A DNA stretch of 64,000 nt, taken from Littorina saxatilis (taxonomy: Eukaryota; Mollusca; Gastropoda; Littorinimorpha; Littorinidae). Below the pieces are notes generated by a model. The model was not told the origin of the DNA. It was given only the letters and a program-made list of their open reading frames with translations, and did no database searches. Of the stretch, positions 58,741 to 64,000 are shown in pieces. The DNA lies in contig NC_090255.1 of the NCBI RefSeq assembly GCF_037325665.1, positions 30,313,675 through 30,377,674 of the forward strand, in the 5' to 3' direction. Position numbers and translations under genes: made by a program. The stretch's first letter is position 1. Each line of letters starts with the position of its first letter.

Positions 58741-61700
58741 GCATAGGTGAAACTATGCAAGAAACACGCCGTATAAACGGTTGCACCGACTGAAAGCCGC
58801 GGGACCGGTTGCATCGACTAAAAGCCGCGGGATCAGGACAAGCGAGGTGAGTTTCTCCACAAAATTACAAATCTCTTCTCTTAATTAGTAGATTATCATA
58901 TAACTTTTGTTTACACTTTGAACTTAGGTATTGTAGCATCACATCATGGATTTTTTTCATTGATTGCATTTACGTGTGAATGTTGAACTGTGATTATTTA
59001 CACTTGTTAAAGCGCATTTTTGTAAATTTTGACTTTCAACCTTCACCACCAAAAATCAAGCTTTCGGACAAACCTACAGACAATTAAGATGTAATCAATG
59101 ATTATTTATTGACCATTGGGTTGAATTTTATTAGCTAATGTTACATGGTTACTTCATATTTTACGGATATGTAAAGACACCAAACGTTTGACGGTTGCAC
59201 ACCACGGAAGAGCATGGTTGCACGTCGCGACAATATTTGATTGCCAGCGGTTGTGCACCATGGGACATTGTCCTTCTAAATTTGCCAGTAATATCAAGTT
59301 ATATTTGGTGAATGTCTCAGCTCTTCTTTTGTTATGTTGTTATAGTCCCCCACCACCTTTATTGCCGATGTTCTGTGCGTTTTTGTACGATCCGATAACT
59401 CCAAATTTTGCTTCTCTGCAACCCCCAACCCCCACGATAGCGGGCTACCACCCCCCACCGATCCCGGCAGAGAGGTTGCAGAATGGAGATCTCTGGTATC
59501 ACGACGGATAGCTATCTTGATGTTAGCGAAGAGATGGTGGAAGCTGTGGACGCTGTTCTTTCACAAGGGCAAGCTCAGACCATAGGTCCACCCACAAGGA
59601 CATCAACACCATCAAAGCCGCCTGGGAGTTTAGGCAAGCGTCATCTGTGTCAAGAGTGTGGCAAAAGTTACAAATATGCTTCTGGTCTAACAGAACACAG
59701 GAGACAAGAACACGGCTTTCAAACGGGATCAAGATACACGTGCGGGGTATGTGATAAAGCTTTCATGAACATTACTGAATTTCACAGCCACTATATTGGT
59801 CATCAAGGCATAAAGCCACACAGATGCAAAAAATGCAACAAGTATTTCCAAAGCAAACGGAACCTCACACGCCACAATTGTAAGACAAAACCAAGACTTC
59901 TTGTCTGCAGCAAATGCGGCAAGAGTTTTGCTTGTGCCCGACTGCTGAGTCAGCACATGCATACCCATGACGAGAAACCCCAGTTGATTCATCACTGTCC
60001 GAATTTGATGCTGGTTCGTCCGTTTTGTTCTCGTCCGCTTTGCATTCGCCAGTTTTGCATTCGTCGGCTTTGCATTCTATTGTGATAGTTTCATTCTTAT
60101 GGCCAACAATGTGGTATCCCTCTGCTACTGTCTTTGGAATTACTTCGAAGTCTTTTGAACAATATCTGAATACCCCGGCTTTATCGTCAAGCCGAAGAAT
60201 GCGAAGCTTCACATTTTCAGTGGGGTGTAATGACAAAGCATGATCAATAGCGGTGATGAATTCTTCACATTTTTCAGAACAATACCAGCACACGAAGCAG
60301 GGCTGATTCGCATCCATGGTTTATGCAGTGGACAGGTGATTTCAGAGGCCGGACTCCATCTGCCATAGAAAATGAGAAATATCAGAGTGCGAGTACCATC
60401 CTAAAAAAAAAGTGCGTGTCTCCATGAAACTATTGGGACTGTACACTATCCGGGTCAAACCACCTGTACAGTGGCCGGCAAAAGTATTGCACCACATAGC
60501 AAGAGAGGAAAGGTCTGACAATTTAGACACTTTTCAAACGGTCTTTTTAATACAATCAAGTATACTACAATCATGAATTTTTAACATAGTAAAGACGAAA
60601 GTCCCCTCTTTCTTGTGATACCAAATCTGTTAGCAAATGAAGAGTTCTTACATATCTAATTAGGACCGTTAAAATGTGAGGTAATTTCCCGATTCGTTCA
60701 AAGCAATTTTAGTCATTTCCGTTCTTCCCATTTGGTGCGATACTTTTGCTGGCCACTGTACACCATTACATGGCATGATGTTTGTTGTACAATGTTCAGA
60801 AGCGATTTTTCAGCCTTTAAAGTAAACCTTTTCAACTTTCAATTACTTCCACGGCGCACAACCGATGACTACCGTGGCGCACAACCGGTCTGTACAAGGA
60901 TTTTCCGTGGTGTACAACCGTCAAACTGTTTAATGTCCTTGCATATCCGTAAAATATGAAGTAACTATGTAACATTAGCTAATAAAATTTAACCCAATGG
61001 TCAATAAATAATCATTGATTACATTTTAATTGTCTGTAGCTTTGTCCGAAAGCTTGATTTTTAGTGGTGAAGGTTGAAAGTCAAAATTTACAAAAATGCG
61101 CTTGAACAAGTGTAAATAATCACAGTTCAACATTCCCACGTAAATGCAATCAATGAAAAAAATCGATGATGTGATGCTACAACACCTAAGTTCAAAGTGT
61201 AAACAAAAGTTATGTGATAATCTACTAATTAAGAGAAGAGATTTGTAATTTTGTGGAGAAACTCACCTCGCTTGTCCTGATCCCGCGGCTTTTAGTCGAT
61301 GCAACCGGTCCCGCGGCTTTCAGTCGGTGCAACCGTTTATACGGCGTGAGAAAGCGAGACCCTGGATCTGCCAAGAAGTCTCGGCCCGCTCACAATAACA
61401 ATGACCGAGACTTTCAGTAATTCCTTTGCGTGACGTCTAACCCTCTTACGTCATAATGTGACGTCTTCAAATAGTTTCTATCACACACGTCGAACACTTT
61501 TGACCGAGACTGACGTAATCCATAGACTCGGAAATGTTAAAGTTTCTACCACAGACATACACACATACATACATACATACGCACGCACAGACAGACAAAG
61601 TTTATCATCGCATAGGCTACACTTACGTGAGCCAAAAATGGAAAAAAAAAGTTTAGGGTCGGCGCCGAAATTTAGGGTCGGTCGGGTGACTAGAAACAGA

Positions 61701-62613
61701 CAATTTTTTTTTTTTTGGCCTTATGACAGTTCAATTACCCTACCCGGATTGCTGAGTTCTGGCTTCTCAATCTCTACGGATACATAAGGTGTGACAGTGT
61801 GTGGCTCTTTTCCAGTCCGCTGTGCAGTTTTGGTCCTGTATTCTTCAACTGTTTCCAACATGTGTAGATAGTCCTCAACATTAGGACGCAGCTGAAACAT
61901 AATATTTATTCTGTCATGTAAAGCCTATACATGTCAACAACAACAACAAAAAACTCCACAAAAAGATAAATTTTTTTTTTTCATCCTGTCAAAATTCACA
62001 AATGTCCAAGATTAGCAAAGGTACATGCATGCATGTCTTTATCATGTATCAAGACCAATAGATAATGTACAGCAGCAAAGTTTTCAGGAACAGACAACAA
62101 ACTTTTTGCTCTATCAAACAAGATTAATCTGTCGAATGTTGAAAGTGTTATGCATATGACTTAGCTTTAAAAGAGAACAAGCAGCGGGTAGGGACCTATA
62201 TTTAGATATAGCTATGTCTACGGAACAAGGAAACAGATCACAGTGTTAACAGAAAGTGAATATGCTTGCTTCCGCCTCGCATTTTCATGGCCAGTACAGT
62301 TATCATCTTAATAACATTTTGTTTGGCTTTTCTGATTTTGTACTTCAACGCATGAATGGATTAATATGCCATCAGAATATGAAATTGCTGAGACATGTGC
62401 CAGATTGCATGAATGTAAATTTTAAAAAATTCTGAACCCTTACTACAATTTCAGAGATTTTTCTTTTTCTTCAGCGAGAACCCTGACGCTCTTTTGTGAA
62501 GGCTTAATTAAAATTCACAGGGTGTACTAACTTCAAAATGAATCCAGGTAAAACAGTGGAGGCTCTTCCCTGCATTACTCATGAACTGTTGCAAGCTCAA
62601 CTCTGGCTGTCCA
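57101..62613 (-). CDS. Ketohexokinase-like PfkB sugar kinase, 3' four exons
   Basis: Exons 62613-62532, 61891-61744, 57987-57873 and 57365-57101 give about 202 residues with consistent phase and a TGA stop at 57103-57101. Blocks follow vertebrate ketohexokinase order: HCFTWIHFE, PYVSVEIEKPELSNPERA, MMLADVIFISKDWARCKGWE, TVICPWAEEGAAAW, and VIDTLGAGDTFVAGFLHTIA with the catalytic Asp in GAGD. The end is FACKLAAAKCTIDGFKGL. Ketohexokinase makes fructose 1-phosphate in the cytosol (family knowledge). The N-terminal half is beyond the right edge. The 3.8-kb third intron holds a stack of nested transposons. Confidence 0.88.
57873..57987 (-). CDS. Ketohexokinase-like exon, DVIFISKDWARCKGW
   Basis: Codes ERAMMLADVIFISKDWARCK then GWEDMTTAVSSASRWCRP. 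Acceptor caattgacag/AGCGAG and donor ACCACA/GTAAGT. Confidence 0.88.
58694..58736. repeat. (AC)n microsatellite
   Basis: AC run within the repeat between the outer MITE-like element and the long-TIR element. Confidence 0.9.
59483..60085 (+). CDS. C2H2 zinc-finger protein of the long-TIR element
   Basis: 200 residues. Fingers at residues 56-77 (CQECGKSYKYASGLTEH), 87-107 (CGVCDKAFMNITEFHSH), 115-133 (CKKCNKYFQSKRNLTRHNC, C2HC type) and 142-162 (CSKCGKSFACARLLSQH). The stretch after residue 168 is antisense to the acidic repeat of the other frame and is unlikely to be a real protein end; splicing may remove it. Probably binds DNA, possibly the element's own ends (inference). Confidence 0.6.
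   Translation: MEISGITTDSYLDVSEEMVEAVDAVLSQGQAQTIGPPTRTSTPSKPPGSLGKRHLCQECGKSYKYASGLTEHRRQEHGFQTGSRYTCGVCDKAFMNITEFHSHYIGHQGIKPHRCKKCNKYFQSKRNLTRHNCKTKPRLLVCSKCGKSFACARLLSQHMHTHDEKPQLIHHCPNLMLVRPFCSRPLCIRQFCIRRLCILL
59865..60317 (-). CDS. Cys-rich protein frame of the long-TIR element
   Basis: 150 residues from MDANQPCFVCWYCSEKCEEF. Two C-x2-C pairs with a following His look like a metal-binding unit. A compact middle (VKLRILRLDDKAGVFRYCSK, then DFEVIPKTVAEGYHI) precedes an acidic ECKADE-type repeat. Residues after about 115 may be intron. I do not recognise the family. Confidence 0.5.
   Translation of the reverse strand: MDANQPCFVCWYCSEKCEEFITAIDHALSLHPTENVKLRILRLDDKAGVFRYCSKDFEVIPKTVAEGYHIVGHKNETITIECKADECKTGECKADENKTDEPASNSDSDESTGVSRHGYACADSAVGHKQNSCRICCRQEVLVLSYNCGV
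60469..60758. mobile_element. Tc1/mariner-like MITE inside the long-TIR element
   Basis: cagtggccggcaaaagtatt and its complement gatacttttgctggccactg are inverted, with TA on both sides. About 290 bp, non-coding. Confidence 0.85.
61744..61891 (-). CDS. Ketohexokinase-like exon, PYVSVEIEKP
   Basis: Codes LRPNVEDYLHMLETVEEYRT, then KTAQRTGKEPHTVTPYVSVE and IEKPELSNP. Acceptor attatgtttcag/CTGCGT and donor AATCCGG/GTAGGG. Confidence 0.87.
61892..62531. other. Ketohexokinase-like intron, nothing recognised
   Basis: AT-rich intron without an identifiable repeat or exon. Confidence 0.5.
62532..62613 (-). CDS. Ketohexokinase-like exon, HCFTWIHFE
   Basis: Codes GQPELSLQQFMSNAGKSLHC then FTWIHFE. 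Acceptor ctttatgtcag/TGGACA and donor TTTGAA/GTTAGT. It is the first exon seen; earlier ones are outside. Confidence 0.85.
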
Positions 62614-63117
62614 CTGACATAAAGGAAACAAGGCTTTTGATTCTTTAATTTGAGTATCATATATATTCAGAAAAAAATCTGAATTAAAAAAACAAAAAAA
62701 CAAAAAAAACAAGCATTGTATTGTTATTGGAACGTTAAATTTAAGACAAAAAAATACACATTAATTTTAGAACGTTGGCAGTCTAGCTGTATGTTTTTGG
62801 AATAGATAGAATCTGAGTCTTCAATTTTTTCCATGTTTTGTACATTGCGATTTGATGGAGAATTGAATATTTGACAGAAAATACAAACATTCTTGACAAC
62901 TTCAGGAGAAGAGCACTCAGAACAGACTATTCATACAAAAATGAAACAATATGAATGAAAAATCTCTCTTTCTCTCTAGTATGTACACACACCCACACAC
63001 ACACACCTGAAACCTTATCCCATCTCATAAATGTGTTAAACATGACACAGACAAAGATAGTTGTGTGTGAAAATAGTGTATAGTATGCCATTTACTCTCA
63101 ACCTAGGACCAAATGCA

Positions 63118-64000
63118 TGCTGAAGCGTCTCGGACAGCCTCCCCTTCCCCCACACCACCTTCGAAGCCGTGGAGATGACGGTCGCCACCGCCACCACCCT
63201 CACCTTCCTGTGTATATATCGCCCTCCCCCTAACACCAAGAACAAGCTGAAGGACTCTACTTTCTTCGACGAGTTCTCCCAAGCCCTCGACCGTGACCAC
63301 TACAACGTGACGTCCCACAGCGCTATAGTCCTCGGTGACTTTAACATCCACTGGGACTGCCCTGCCAACGCTGACACCAAGCGGGCCCGTGCGCTGTTGG
63401 ACAGCTACAGTGTGGACCAGGTCGTTCCTTTTCCCTCCCACTCCCGTGGCCACATCCTGGATTGGATTGTCACTCGACCCTCGGACAATCTGGTCTCCAG
63501 CCTCGGCGCCTTTCCTTGGATCCATCTCCAGTTGTTTCACTGACATCAAGAACTGGATGACTGAGAACAAGTTGAAGCTGAACAGTGAGAAGACGGAGGC
63601 CCTTCTCGTTGGAAGACGACAGAAGATTGCTTCTCTCACTGTGACTGACCTCTAGCTGGATGACGCGACTGTTCCATTCTCCCCTGCTGTCAAGAGCCTT
63701 GGCGTCTTTCTCGACTCCACTCTCTCCATGCAGTCACACACATCTCCTTCATCATCAAGACCTGCTTTTTCCACCTACGACGCATCACCTCCATCCGTCG
63801 CTACCTCACCCACAACGCCTGTGTCAAGCTGGTTGTCACCCTCATCTTTAGTCGTCTGGACTACTGCAACTCCCTTCTGGCTGGCCTCCCCGCCTCATCC
63901 ATTCATGGCCTACAACGAGTCCAGAAAGCTGCTGCCAGGCTGACGTTGAGGAAGACGAAGCGAGACCACATCACCCCCCTACTTCGCTCCTTGCACTGGC
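63118..64000 (+). mobile_element. LINE with endonuclease joined to the RT C-terminus
   Basis: 63150-63540 codes the end of an APE-type endonuclease: TFLCIYRPPPNTKNK, AIVLGDFNIHWDCP, SRGHILDWIVTRPSDNLVS. From 63541 comes the late RT region (DIKNWMTENKLKLNSEKTEA, VKSLGVFLDSTLSM, SRLDYCNSLLAGLP), so most of the RT is missing. There is a stop near 63653 and frame changes after it. A dead CR1/L2-like copy running off the right edge. Confidence 0.85.

Larger units (their letters stand above)
58765..61348. mobile_element. DNA element with roughly 500-bp inverted repeats and two frames
   Basis: cacgccgtataaacggttgc at 58765 and its complement ending at 61348 begin inverted repeats that reach inward to about 59240 and 60870 with few differences. 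The flanks share agaaa. Inside are a C2H2 frame (plus) and a Cys-rich frame (minus), convergent, plus a small Tc1/mariner-like MITE. I know no superfamily with this set. No transposase signature is recognised. Confidence 0.7.
58371..61720. mobile_element. Outer MITE-like element, split by nested insertions
   Basis: Left ggcaaaaaaaaaaattgtct with gtttctggtaacatgg, right gtgactagaaacagacaatt with ttttttggcc are inverted. tagggtcgg motifs repeat inside, as in the MITE at 45522-45806. Between the halves lies a further repeat (aggcgaagccttcaaggctc at 58632 and the cttacgtgagcc side near 61625-61635), and within that the long-TIR element. Confidence 0.65.

Noticed and set aside
60732-60959. Short frame near the right inverted repeat
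   Set aside because: It spans a MITE end and the inverted repeat, so it is not a gene.
63103-63639. Minus-strand frame of 178 codons
   Set aside because: It is antisense to the LINE endonuclease frame, which matches a known domain.

Overview
This window looks like nuclear DNA of a mollusc, most likely a gastropod (inference). The signs are intron-rich genes with GT/AG splice sites, several families of tRNA-headed SINEs, DIRS, BEL/Pao, Helitron, hAT and pogo-type elements, abundant microsatellites, and a gene resembling the RAG1 N-terminal zinc region known from Aplysia transposons.

Four host-type genes are supported. (1) A minus-strand gene of at least 15 exons runs from 45374 down to 7101 and leaves the window on the left. 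It encodes a pseudouridine-5'-phosphate glycosidase (PsuG) domain followed by a PfkB kinase domain, i.e. a bifunctional pseudouridine-degrading enzyme. Reading phases agree across every junction: the ten glycosidase exons sum to exactly 518 codons. (2) A plus-strand gene at 49955-51142 has an N-terminal region like RAG1/N-RAG-TP. (3) A two-exon plus-strand mTERF-family gene (51588-54158) follows closely. (4) The last four exons of a minus-strand ketohexokinase-like PfkB gene lie at 57101-62613; its 5' part is beyond the right edge.

The rest is mostly mobile-element sequence inside the very long introns. 1-5 kb: the 3' part of a broken BEL/Pao fossil. 5-12 kb: nested SINEs and MITEs, plus a triplicated exon end. 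11.6-16.8 kb: a DIRS-like fossil inserted in a SINE. 19.7-20.6 kb: a TIR element with Helitron-like filling. 22.6-28.3 kb: a whole-looking DIRS-like element. 29-38 kb: tandem repeats, SINEs and a hAT remnant between glycosidase exons. 38.9-40.6 kb: two head-to-tail copies of a terminal-inverted-repeat element. 41.4-46.8 kb: a pogo deletion derivative and three Helitron copies. 47.4-48.7 kb: a SINE split by a hAT-like element. 58.4-61.7 kb: a nested stack whose inner element has very long inverted repeats and carries a C2H2 zinc-finger frame and a cysteine-rich frame. The right edge holds an internally deleted LINE.

The two sugar-kinase genes lie on the same strand with the mTERF and RAG1-N-like genes between them on the other strand. 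Exon boundaries were read by eye from splice consensus, phase and family similarity. No database search was possible.
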